From Gammaproteobacteria bacterium (ex Lamellibrachia satsuma) (GTDB lineage Bacteria > Pseudomonadota > Gammaproteobacteria > Chromatiales > Chromatiaceae): a stretch of 64,000 bases of DNA. Made by a program: the position numbers and the translations under genes. The notes below the pieces were generated by a model. The model was not told the origin of the DNA and did not search any database. It saw only the letters and a program-made list of their open reading frames with translations. Shown piece by piece: positions 56,558-64,000 of the stretch; the stretch's first letter is position 1; the number at the start of each line of letters is the position of its first letter. The DNA lies in NCBI GenBank assembly GCA_019623805.1, contig CP053680.1:1590001-1654000 (forward strand), in the 5' to 3' direction.

Positions 56558-58522
56558 ATGAGGAGAATAAATAAGGTCTGGTCAGTGATGTTGGCAGCCC
56601 TGCTTGGGCTATCTGCCTTTACTGCTTTTGCTGCAGTGGAGCAGGCTTCAACACCTGCATCTGAAAAAGCAGGCAAGCCACTCACTCCAAACAAAAAATG
56701 CACCAAGTGTCATGCCGATGATGATGAAGATGAGCAGATCTGGGAGTATGAAGATGGCACAACGAAATTCATCTACGTTGACCCGGGCAAGTTCGAGAAC
56801 AGCGTCCATGGGAAGCAATACTGTGTCGGCTGTCATACCAACGTCACCCTGACAAAAGGGGAACATGACGAAAGGTTGCCCATTACCGTCGGTTGTGTGC
56901 AGTGCCACCAGGAAAATCTGGAAGAGCAGAAAGACAGCCCCGACCCGAAGTACAAACGCCTGAAGGTGGTATTGGAGCAGGTCGACAGCTACATGCATTC
57001 GGTGCATGCCCGCCCAAGTCTTGCCGACCAGTCCAGAACCAATGCCACCTGCCACGACTGCCACGATGCCCATAACATCGGCACCCTGGGCAGTGAGCAG
57101 CGGGCTGAACATCGTCTGAAGAATCCTGATGTGTGCGGTAAGTGCCATGAGGAGCAGAAACAGGCCTACCTGACATCCATCCACGGCAAGGAAGTGGCGG
57201 AGAAAAAGAACAGCGATGCTGCTGTCTGCTCGGATTGCCATACCACGCACAACATTGAATCGCCGGAAGCCGATTCAATGAAGCTGGCCATCACTCAGAA
57301 CTGCGGTAGCTGCCATGAGGATTCATTGAAGACCTATCTCGCTTCCTACCATGGCCAGGTCAACCGACTGGGTTATACTAATACCGCGAAATGTTACGAT
57401 TGCCATGGTGGTCACGAGCTGAAGAAGATTGATGACCCGACTTCCAGCATACATATCGATAATCGCCTGGAGACCTGCCAGCAGTGTCATGAGGATGCCC
57501 CTGAAGGGTTCCTGGGTTTCCATGCTCATGGTAATGCCGATGATTTCGAGCGTTATCCCGGTATCTGGATAACCGCAAAATTCATGGAGGCGCTGATTAT
57601 CGGCGTGTTCCTCTTCTTCTGGACCCATGTCCTGCTCTGGTTCTACAGGGAGTTTCGTGATCGCCAGCAGGGCAAGGGATACATCCCCCCTGCGGGAGAA
57701 GAGACGGTCTATTTCCGTCGTTTCAGCGTTGCCTGGCGCATCATCCACTTGCTGTTCGCCATGAGCACCATGACACTGGTATTGACCGGCTCCACCCTGC
57801 TCTTCTCTCATACCGAATGGGCGCCATTCGTAATCAACATACTCGGCGGACCACAGATTGAGGCCATCATTCACCGTACTGCGGCGACTGTTTGGTTGTC
57901 GGTGTTCCTGGTGCACGTCGCCATCGCCAGTTACAACGTCTTCATCGCTGAGCGCAAGACGTTCCGCTGGTTCGGACCCACATCGATGATACCCAACTGG
58001 CAGGACTGGCACGATCTGAAAGCGATGTTCCGCTGGTTCTTCGGCAAGGCAGAGCGGCCCAGCTTTGACCGCTGGTCCTACTGGCAGAAGTTTGATTACT
58101 GGGCCCCCTTCTGGGGTGCAGGCGTTATCGGCTTGAGTGGCCTGATGCTCTTCTTGCCGACCAAGACAGCAATAATACTGCCAGGCTTTGTCTTTAATAT
58201 TGCGACAATCGTCCATGCGGAAGAGGCCCTGTTGGCCACCATATTCCTGTTCTCGGTGCACTTCTTCAATGCCCACTTCCGCCCGGACAAATTCCCGATG
58301 AGCACCTCCATTTTTACCGGGGCTGTGCCACTTGATGAGTTCATGCATGAGCATAAGCGGGAGTACGAGCGTCTGGAAGCGAGTGGGGAGCTGGAGAAAT
58401 ATCTGGTGAACAAGCCGTCGAAGGGAATGCAGAGAGGCTCCAATATCATTGGCACGATCCTGATCTTCTTTGGATTGACGCTGCTGACACTGGTTGCGAT
58501 TGGCTTCACGACCATGTCATAG
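56558..58522 (+). CDS. Nine-haem cytochrome c fused to cytochrome b domain
   Basis: A 654-residue quinone-linked fusion. A signal peptide (to about AFAAVE) is followed by a periplasmic region with nine motifs: CTKCH, CVGCH, CVQCH, CHDCH, CGKCH, CSDCH, CGSCH, CYDCH and CQQCH. The C-terminal half (about residue 335 onward) has about six membrane helices with histidines that suit haem b (RIIHLLF, FLVHVAI, IVHAEEALL, SVHFFNAHF). One chain could therefore take electrons from quinol to the outside. GGAG and GGGGG precede the ATG; a GTG lies 42 bases upstream. The terminal acceptor is unknown. Confidence 0.85.
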   Translation: MRRINKVWSVMLAALLGLSAFTAFAAVEQASTPASEKAGKPLTPNKKCTKCHADDDEDEQIWEYEDGTTKFIYVDPGKFENSVHGKQYCVGCHTNVTLTKGEHDERLPITVGCVQCHQENLEEQKDSPDPKYKRLKVVLEQVDSYMHSVHARPSLADQSRTNATCHDCHDAHNIGTLGSEQRAEHRLKNPDVCGKCHEEQKQAYLTSIHGKEVAEKKNSDAAVCSDCHTTHNIESPEADSMKLAITQNCGSCHEDSLKTYLASYHGQVNRLGYTNTAKCYDCHGGHELKKIDDPTSSIHIDNRLETCQQCHEDAPEGFLGFHAHGNADDFERYPGIWITAKFMEALIIGVFLFFWTHVLLWFYREFRDRQQGKGYIPPAGEETVYFRRFSVAWRIIHLLFAMSTMTLVLTGSTLLFSHTEWAPFVINILGGPQIEAIIHRTAATVWLSVFLVHVAIASYNVFIAERKTFRWFGPTSMIPNWQDWHDLKAMFRWFFGKAERPSFDRWSYWQKFDYWAPFWGAGVIGLSGLMLFLPTKTAIILPGFVFNIATIVHAEEALLATIFLFSVHFFNAHFRPDKFPMSTSIFTGAVPLDEFMHEHKREYERLEASGELEKYLVNKPSKGMQRGSNIIGTILIFFGLTLLTLVAIGFTTMS

Positions 58523-58537
58523 GACTTGGCACTGTTT

Positions 58538-58563
58538 GGCAGCGCCCCAGGGCGCTGCCTTTC
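58538..58563 (+). terminator. Terminator after the nine-haem gene
   Basis: Nine-base stem GGCAGCGCC / GGCGCTGCC with a CCAG loop, followed by TTTC. It lies 15 bases after the stop. Confidence 0.75.
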
Positions 58564-58644
58564 AACGAGCTACCGCTGCAAACAGATGGGATATTTCAAA
58601 TGCAGGAGCGGCGCCCCCACCACAATGACTCCGTAGTGACGGAA

Positions 58645-58710
58645 GTAGGGTGCGCCGAGCGCGCCAGAACAAGCAGTTACAGCAATCATGGTGCGCACAG
58701 CGCACCCTAC
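58645..58710. repeat. GTAGGGTGCGC inverted repeat
   Basis: GTAGGGTGCGC at 58645 and GCGCACCCTAC at 58700 are perfect inverses with about 44 bases between. The motif resembles intergenic repeats common in gammaproteobacteria. Confidence 0.75.
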
Positions 58711-58737
58711 CAGATGAATTAAACTCCGAAACGTGAG

Positions 58738-60054
58738 TTATAGAGAACGCCCCTCCTTCTGATACTCCCGCTCGATTGCCTCCAACAGATCCGCTTTTTG
58801 CAGAATATCGGATTGACGGGAGAGCGTCTGCAATAATGCATACTGCATGATATTGGCGATATTGGAACCGGTCAGCTCATAGCGCCGGCACAACGCCCGC
58901 ATATCCAATCCATGCTCCAACCGGACCTGGCTCGGAAGCAGCCGCCGCCAGATCTGATAGCGCTCTTCCGGACCCGGCGCAGGGAAATGAACCACCGACT
59001 GAAAGCGCCGCATAAATGCGGTGTCGATATTGCTTTTCAGGTTTGAAGCAAGAATCACCAGCCCGGAAAACTGCTCGATCCGCTGCAACAGATAGGAGAC
59101 CTCCTGATTCGCATAACGGTCGTGGGCGTCCCGCACCCCGGTGCGCTTGCCGAACAGGGCATCGGCCTCATCGAAAAAGAGGATCCAGTCACGATGCTCG
59201 GCGCGGGAGAAGACCTTCTCCAGGTTTTTTTCCGTCTCACCGATATATTTGGAGATCACCATCGACAGATCGATACGAAACAGATCCCGTCCGGTCACCT
59301 TGCCAAGCAGGGTCGCAGTGAAGGTCTTGCCGGTTCCCGGCGGTCCATGAAACAGCGCCCGGTATCCGGGGCGAAAGACCCGTCCCATGCCCCACTCGTT
59401 CAACAGATGATCCCGATGGGTCAACCAGTTGCACAGTTCCGCAAGTTGATCCCGCGTCGCCGGACGCAAAACCAGCTCATCCCACTCTCGATCCGTCGTA
59501 AGGTGCTGGGCCGGAAAGTCGATACCGAACCTGGGTCCCTCAGCCACCCCGCTTGTCAGCAGAGAGACGATTTCACTGGGCATACTCAGACGGCCGCTAA
59601 GGGTCGGCTCACCCGGCGGAGCCGGGTCCAGATAGAGCAGCCCCTCCCGGCTGAACAGGTGGCTCTCTTCAAACAGCTGTTTGAGATACAAACGCTGTTT
59701 CAGGTCCCTCCCGGCCAGTAGAAACATCAACGTCTCTCCCGTGGGTATAAATCCCCGGAACTGCGTCCCACGGAGCCCCCCCAGCGAAGGGTAATCACCA
59801 TTTTGCGGTAGCACTTCGCCAAATATCCGGTCAAAAAAATCGGATTGCAGATGTGGTGCCAAGACTGTGATCAGCGCCAGGCTTTCCTCGAACGGAAGGC
59901 GTTGACCCGGCAGTAGTTCAAGTCCGGCCAGACGGGATTGAACCGCTTCCACCTCAATCTTATGCTCCTGCCCGAGCAGTTCCGCAAGCCTGTAGCGGAC
60001 CCACTGCTCCAGTGCAGTCAGGCCCTCACTCAGATTTTTCAGCCTTGTTTCCAC
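58738..60054 (-). CDS. AAA+ ATPase of a contractile injection system
   Basis: Cytoplasmic AAA+ protein of 438 residues, of the type that sits in Afp/PVC-like clusters (Pvc15/Afp15-type). Walker A is GPPGTGKTFTATLL and Walker B WILFFDEADALFG; the arginine-finger region follows in AFMRRFQSVVHFP. A GTG (VETRLKNLSEG) is the more likely start; the frame extends to an ATG at 60117. It is divergent from the DUF4255 gene, whereas in many related clusters it lies at the far end. Its precise role in assembly is unsettled. Confidence 0.82.
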   Translation of the reverse strand: METRLKNLSEGLTALEQWVRYRLAELLGQEHKIEVEAVQSRLAGLELLPGQRLPFEESLALITVLAPHLQSDFFDRIFGEVLPQNGDYPSLGGLRGTQFRGFIPTGETLMFLLAGRDLKQRLYLKQLFEESHLFSREGLLYLDPAPPGEPTLSGRLSMPSEIVSLLTSGVAEGPRFGIDFPAQHLTTDREWDELVLRPATRDQLAELCNWLTHRDHLLNEWGMGRVFRPGYRALFHGPPGTGKTFTATLLGKVTGRDLFRIDLSMVISKYIGETEKNLEKVFSRAEHRDWILFFDEADALFGKRTGVRDAHDRYANQEVSYLLQRIEQFSGLVILASNLKSNIDTAFMRRFQSVVHFPAPGPEERYQIWRRLLPSQVRLEHGLDMRALCRRYELTGSNIANIMQYALLQTLSRQSDILQKADLLEAIEREYQKEGRSL

Positions 60055-60226
60055 GTGACGTTTTTTCCCTGTTTCATGACCGTATTCACAACAATTCCAC
60101 TGGGGCCTGACAATCATTTACTTCACCAGATTCGTGGTCTACTCTAACAGAAGAGAGAGGAGATCAGCACCGGATCTGATGCTGAAACAATAGCCCCAGT
60201 CCAAGGGCAAAGACAGTCTAGGGAAG

Positions 60227-60811
60227 ATGATTAAAGCCGCATTGGAATTGTTGGTTACCCAACTCAATCTTCACCTCGGCGACGTTGGCAGCAAGCCCGT
60301 CACCCTGGGTAATATCGCGCAACTGGAAAATCAGGACAGCCTCCCCACGGAAGCTTCTATCAAGGACAAGGTCGTGCTCAGCCTGGTCAACCTCGAAGAG
60401 GAGAAGACCATGAAGAACGGCCCGATACACAAATTACACAACGGCCGCAAGGAGCTTGCGGAACGCCCCGTCCACCTCAATATGTTTCTGCTCTTCAGCG
60501 CCAACCTGACCCACTACGACCTGGCGCTGGAGCGACTCTCCCAGATCCTGCTTTTTTTCCAGTCCCATCGCGGCTTCGATTTCCATCGCCACAATCAACC
60601 GGAAAAACAGCTACCCGAGGCGTTCAATGTTCAACTTGATCTACATACGCTCAGTTTTCAGGAGATCAACGATCTGTGGGGCAGTCTCGGCGGCAAGCAG
60701 GTGCCATTCGTGATGTACAAGGCACGGTTACTGCGCCTGGAGGCGGAGAGTAGCGGAGAACCGGCACAACCGATCACGGCCATCGACCTCATTCACGGAC
60801 AGCGGAACTAG
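60227..60811 (+). CDS. DUF4255 protein, tail-terminator-like (Pvc16 type)
   Basis: A 194-residue protein with the DUF4255 pattern: MIKAALELLVTQLNLHL, a conserved VVLSLVNLEEEKTMKNGP, PVHLNMFLLFSANLTHYDLALERLSQILLFFQSH and a QEINDLWGSLGGKQVPFVMYKARLL ending. Such proteins cap the sheath-tube end of extracellular injection systems. It is followed by the unrecognised 463-residue gene and then the sheath. Confidence 0.88.
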   Translation: MIKAALELLVTQLNLHLGDVGSKPVTLGNIAQLENQDSLPTEASIKDKVVLSLVNLEEEKTMKNGPIHKLHNGRKELAERPVHLNMFLLFSANLTHYDLALERLSQILLFFQSHRGFDFHRHNQPEKQLPEAFNVQLDLHTLSFQEINDLWGSLGGKQVPFVMYKARLLRLEAESSGEPAQPITAIDLIHGQRN

Positions 60812-60815
60812 GGCC

Positions 60816-62207
60816 ATGAGTGAGACGGTAGGCATCGAATATCGTCCGCTCTGCACCGTCCGCTTTCGCCACGGTTACTACTTTGATCGCGGCCAGGCGT
60901 GTTTTGAATCTCTCGCCCCGAATGCACAACAGAAAATCCTGGATCAGACTGACATCCATCAGGATCTGGAGATCCAACCCACCGCCGACTGTCGGCTGCT
61001 GATCAACCGTTACCGGTTGGTCTACCGCCAGACTGGAGACGGCTTTCTCGTCGCCGCACCGGTCAGCCGGGATCCCGGCAGCGGTGAGCCGGTTTTCGCA
61101 GCAGGACTGGAACCGGGCTTCAAGCTGCGTTTCTCCCTGCAACTGAGAAACCCCCATTTCCTCGACATCACCAACCTGCCCCTCGACAAACTGCAGGGGG
61201 GGATCTACCACTTCTCAAACAGTGCCAATAACCCCGAACAGAACAGCCTGCACCTGTCCCGTTCGTTGCAGGGTTTCAGTGATGCCGTTCGGTACCAGCC
61301 GGGTGACCTGCTGATTGACGACCCACTCGATCCGCAACAGCGGCTCAGCGCGCCCGACAAGATCGAAGCCGGTGATACTTTCGACATCGAAGACTGGCAG
61401 ACTTCCCCCCCCTATAAGATCTATGAGAGTGGTCCAATCCCGGCGGGCGAAGTGGCCACGGGAGATCACGTTATCCACAACGGCAGCGTCTACGAGTCAC
61501 AAATCGACGATCCCAGCGGCAATTTTTCCAACCCGACTCACTGGTTACGCCAGTACAGCCCCCTGCTGCAAGGCGTGAGCCGCAACGATTGGCTAGCGCT
61601 TTACCCCAACCACCTCTCCATTGCCCTGGACAATCCGCTGCACTACCTGAAACTTCGGGTATTCGACCTCGACGCACAGATGCTGTTAGAGGAAACCTAC
61701 GATGGAGAGAGCGAACAAAACGAAATTACCGTCGACCTGGCCGGTCTCAAATCCGGCCGCTACCGTCTGCAGCTTTTCGGTGCCGACGGCTTGCCATTGG
61801 CAAACAGTGAACGGTTCTTCTATCTGGATAACGATCTTGCCGGCCGCCGCCTGTTCGGCCTGATCGAACTGGAAGCCACCGCCGATGATTATCGATTACT
61901 GGATAGCGACGGGGTTCTGCAGTCACCCGAATACCTCGTTAACTTCATCAACCGCGCCACCTACTGGCGCTACCAGTTCCCCAAACCACTGAGTGACGAC
62001 CTGATTGCGGCTCCCGGTGATGGCCTCGCCGTGGAAGCAGGCACAACGCCCAGCCGGTTAATCACCAGCAAGACACAACCGCTGACCAGAGGATTCATCC
62101 CCCTGCTCCGCAACGACACCAGTCAGTATCTGCCAAATCCTACTGACACCCATTCGATCCATCCCGAAGACGGCCGAATCTTTTCGGACATCTATTTGAC
62201 CAGTTAA
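60816..62207 (+). CDS. Unrecognised injection-system cluster protein
   Basis: A 463-residue protein with no signal peptide or membrane segment. It is beta-rich and acidic, with an Ig-like stretch near 275-345 (LKLRVFDLDAQMLLEETYDGE, DLAGLKSGRYRLQLFGADG). I do not recognise a named family. The gene starts 4 bases after the DUF4255 stop and ends 19 bases before the sheath, so it belongs to the structural operon. It may be a baseplate-, collar- or spike-associated component. Confidence 0.6.
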   Translation: MSETVGIEYRPLCTVRFRHGYYFDRGQACFESLAPNAQQKILDQTDIHQDLEIQPTADCRLLINRYRLVYRQTGDGFLVAAPVSRDPGSGEPVFAAGLEPGFKLRFSLQLRNPHFLDITNLPLDKLQGGIYHFSNSANNPEQNSLHLSRSLQGFSDAVRYQPGDLLIDDPLDPQQRLSAPDKIEAGDTFDIEDWQTSPPYKIYESGPIPAGEVATGDHVIHNGSVYESQIDDPSGNFSNPTHWLRQYSPLLQGVSRNDWLALYPNHLSIALDNPLHYLKLRVFDLDAQMLLEETYDGESEQNEITVDLAGLKSGRYRLQLFGADGLPLANSERFFYLDNDLAGRRLFGLIELEATADDYRLLDSDGVLQSPEYLVNFINRATYWRYQFPKPLSDDLIAAPGDGLAVEAGTTPSRLITSKTQPLTRGFIPLLRNDTSQYLPNPTDTHSIHPEDGRIFSDIYLTS

Positions 62208-62226
62208 CCATCAGGGAGAGACCACC

Positions 62227-63360
62227 ATGGCACTCGTAGTCAAAACCCCCGGCGTCTACACAGAAGAGATATCCCTCTTCCCACCCTCTGTCGCTCAAGT
62301 GGAGACCGCTGTCCCCGCCTTCATCGGCTACACACAGTTGGCGGAAAAGCGGGGGGAATCCCTGCACGATATACCCGAGCTCATCCGTTCTCTGGCCGAC
62401 TTTGAGGAACTGTTCGGTGGTGCCCCCGATGTCACGGTTGACCAGGTGAACCTGGACGCCAACAACAGCATCACCAGCGCCAGCCTCACAGCCACATTTC
62501 TACTCTACGACAGCATGCGGCTCTTCTTCGCCAACGGCGGCAGCAAGTGCTACATCGTCTCGGTCGGCGACTACAACGACACCATCAATAAGGATCGTCT
62601 CAGCGCCGGGCTCGCCGCCGTCGCCCGCGAGGATGAACCGACCCTTCTGGTAATACCCGATGCGGTGCAACTGAAGGACGACAAGTTCTACACCCTGCAG
62701 CAGGAGGCGCTGAAACAGAGCGGCGACCTGAAGGACCGTTTCGCCATTCTCGATCTGCTGCAGGAGAACGGTGTCAGTATGGATCTACGCGACAGCATCG
62801 CCGACTTCCGCAACAAGGTCGGCATGCAGAATCTCAAGTATGGCGCCGCCTACGGACCCTGGTTGAAGACCAACCTGAGCAAGACGGTAAAAGTCCGTCA
62901 GTTGACGGGGCACCTCTTCAAACTCGGCAATCCCGTCAGCCTCAGCAATCTGACCGAGGACGGGGACACCCAGCAGGCTATCAGCCGTCTGACCCGCGCC
63001 TCTGCCGACACAGATCGCCTGCTCGACGATGCCACTGCAGGATTAAAGAAATTTCTCGCCGACAATACCACCGATGCAGAATCAGTGGATGCCGGCTATC
63101 AGGCAAAATACAACGACTTTCGTAATGCACTCGCTACCTTTAACACTGACACAGCAGCCAACCCGATCGGCCCGGTACAGGATGCCTATCAGGCGCTGTT
63201 CGACTACATCTATATCCTGGTGAACGCCATGCTGGATGAGGTTGCCAAGGCCGACACCGATTTCAGCCAGCGCATAGCAGCAGATCCAGGCGACCCTGGT
63301 GCCCCCTTCGATCCGGACGGCACCACCTTCCTTACGGACTACGCACAGACGCTGATTTAA
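62227..63360 (+). CDS. Contractile sheath protein, N-terminal part ending at in-frame TAA
   Basis: N-terminal 377 residues of an eCIS sheath. The N-terminus (KTPGVYTEEISLFPPSVAQVETAVPAFIGYTQLA) and GAAYGPWLKTNL are typical of Afp/PVC sheaths. AGGGAGA precedes the ATG. The frame ends at TAA (63358-63360) after DYAQTLI. The sequence directly after the stop carries the rest of a sheath in the same frame, so this is either an interrupted gene, a stop codon that is read through, or a sequence error. Confidence 0.85.
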   Translation: MALVVKTPGVYTEEISLFPPSVAQVETAVPAFIGYTQLAEKRGESLHDIPELIRSLADFEELFGGAPDVTVDQVNLDANNSITSASLTATFLLYDSMRLFFANGGSKCYIVSVGDYNDTINKDRLSAGLAAVAREDEPTLLVIPDAVQLKDDKFYTLQQEALKQSGDLKDRFAILDLLQENGVSMDLRDSIADFRNKVGMQNLKYGAAYGPWLKTNLSKTVKVRQLTGHLFKLGNPVSLSNLTEDGDTQQAISRLTRASADTDRLLDDATAGLKKFLADNTTDAESVDAGYQAKYNDFRNALATFNTDTAANPIGPVQDAYQALFDYIYILVNAMLDEVAKADTDFSQRIAADPGDPGAPFDPDGTTFLTDYAQTLI

Positions 63361-64000
63361 AACAGCCTCTTTTACCAGATGCAGACGCTCAATAACTACA
63401 CTAGAGGCGCCGGTCTATTCATCGCCACAGGCGAGGATGCCGACGCAGACGGCAATGTCGACGAGCATGAAGACTACTTTGCAGCCCATAGTGCCGGGAT
63501 GACTGCTGCCGCATGGACGCAGGGCGGAGACAACGCCTTTACCAAAGCCGATCTGCCTGCCTTTGAACTCACCTCCATCTACCTGGAAGGTGCTGCCGGA
63601 CCGGCTGTCGATGAGGAGGCGAATAAAAAGCGTGCGAAAAACATGGAGAGCGGCGCACGCCTGGTGAGTAAGGTGTTCAAATCGGTGGATGAAGCGGTTG
63701 CCGGCATCAAGGCCGAGGCCCGCGCCCTGGAAAACAGCTATCACGAAACCCTGGTGGACGGTTTTCCGCTACTGCGCAACCTGATCAGCCGGGTCTCCAA
63801 TGCGGTAACCGAGCTACCCCCAAGCGCAGCTATCGCCGGTGCCTATGCGGCGGTTGATGCCAACCGCGGTGTTCACAAGGCCCCTGCCAACGTCAGCCTC
63901 TCCAGCGTCAAGGGCGTTTCCGAGGTCGTCACCCATGCGGAGCAGGCCGACTACAACGTGGACACGGTAGCCGGCAAATCGGTCAACATCATCCGCCCCT
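63361..64000 (+). pseudogene. Contractile sheath, C-terminal part continuing in the same frame
   Basis: Begins directly after the TAA with NSLFYQMQTLNNYTRGAGLF and stays open to the window edge for 213 codons. It contains the strongly conserved sheath segment ELPPSAAIAGAYAAVDANRGVHKAPANVSL. The first ATG is at 63379, with no ribosome binding site. The typed call is provisional: read-through or error would make it the normal gene end. The gene continues beyond the window. Confidence 0.75.

Noticed and set aside
57323..58354. Minus-strand open frame of about 340 codons opposite the nine-haem gene
   Set aside because: It lies within a gene with nine haem motifs and membrane helices; the antisense product has no recognisable features.

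Overview
The window reads as chromosome of a respiring gammaproteobacterium. The gene order tyrS, M23 peptidase, anmK, erpA, bactofilin, argC, the thiD-thiE-hemL string, ubiX and mpl are typical of that class. The wealth of c-type cytochromes, a complete NirS/cNOR denitrification set and a contractile injection system resemble free-living and symbiotic sulfur oxidisers such as Sedimenticola or Thiodiazotropha. That placement is inference; no rRNA or tRNA gene is visible.

Region 1 (1-29.7 kb) is mostly housekeeping. It holds cell-wall turnover (M23, AnmK, Mpl), Fe-S carriers (ErpA and a second A-type protein), ArgC, thiamine and tetrapyrrole enzymes (ThiD, ThiE, HemL, a protoporphyrinogen-oxidase-like protein) and UbiX. 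It also holds a DedA-PAP2-LssY fusion, a PhnD-PAS sensor next to a diguanylate cyclase, and a LolD/FtsX/HlyD-type ABC export set.

Region 2 (29.9-40 kb) starts the respiratory island. norCB sits beside a divergent pair of small multi-haem cytochrome genes. An octahaem tetrathionate-reductase-family cytochrome with its own cytochrome b follows, then an MscS-type channel, a dihaem peroxidase and small accessory genes.

Region 3 (40.9-53.3 kb, minus strand) is one long nir cluster: nirS, a NapC-type cytochrome fused to two copies of a haem-binding domain, a cupredoxin, nirC, nirF, nirD, nirL, nirG, a small membrane protein, nirH, nirJ and nirN. nirE and nirM are absent. FNR/DNR-type sites (TTGAY-N4-RTCAW) lie in front of norC, the octahaem gene, nirC and nirS. 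A fifth lies between nirS and a divergent haemerythrin gene, so these transcripts probably answer together to low oxygen or NO.

Region 4 (53.3-58.5 kb) has haemerythrin, a YaiI/YqxD protein, an ankyrin protein coupled to a dihaem cytochrome, and a nine-haem cytochrome fused to a cytochrome b membrane domain.

Region 5 (58.7-64 kb) is the start of an extracellular contractile injection system: AAA+ ATPase, DUF4255 protein, an unrecognised 463-residue protein and the sheath. The sheath frame is interrupted by one in-frame TAA and then continues in the same frame to the window end. The most notable items are the NapC-tandem-domain fusion with its CX3CH motifs, the interrupted sheath, the nine-haem/cytochrome b fusion and the shared NO/oxygen control sites.
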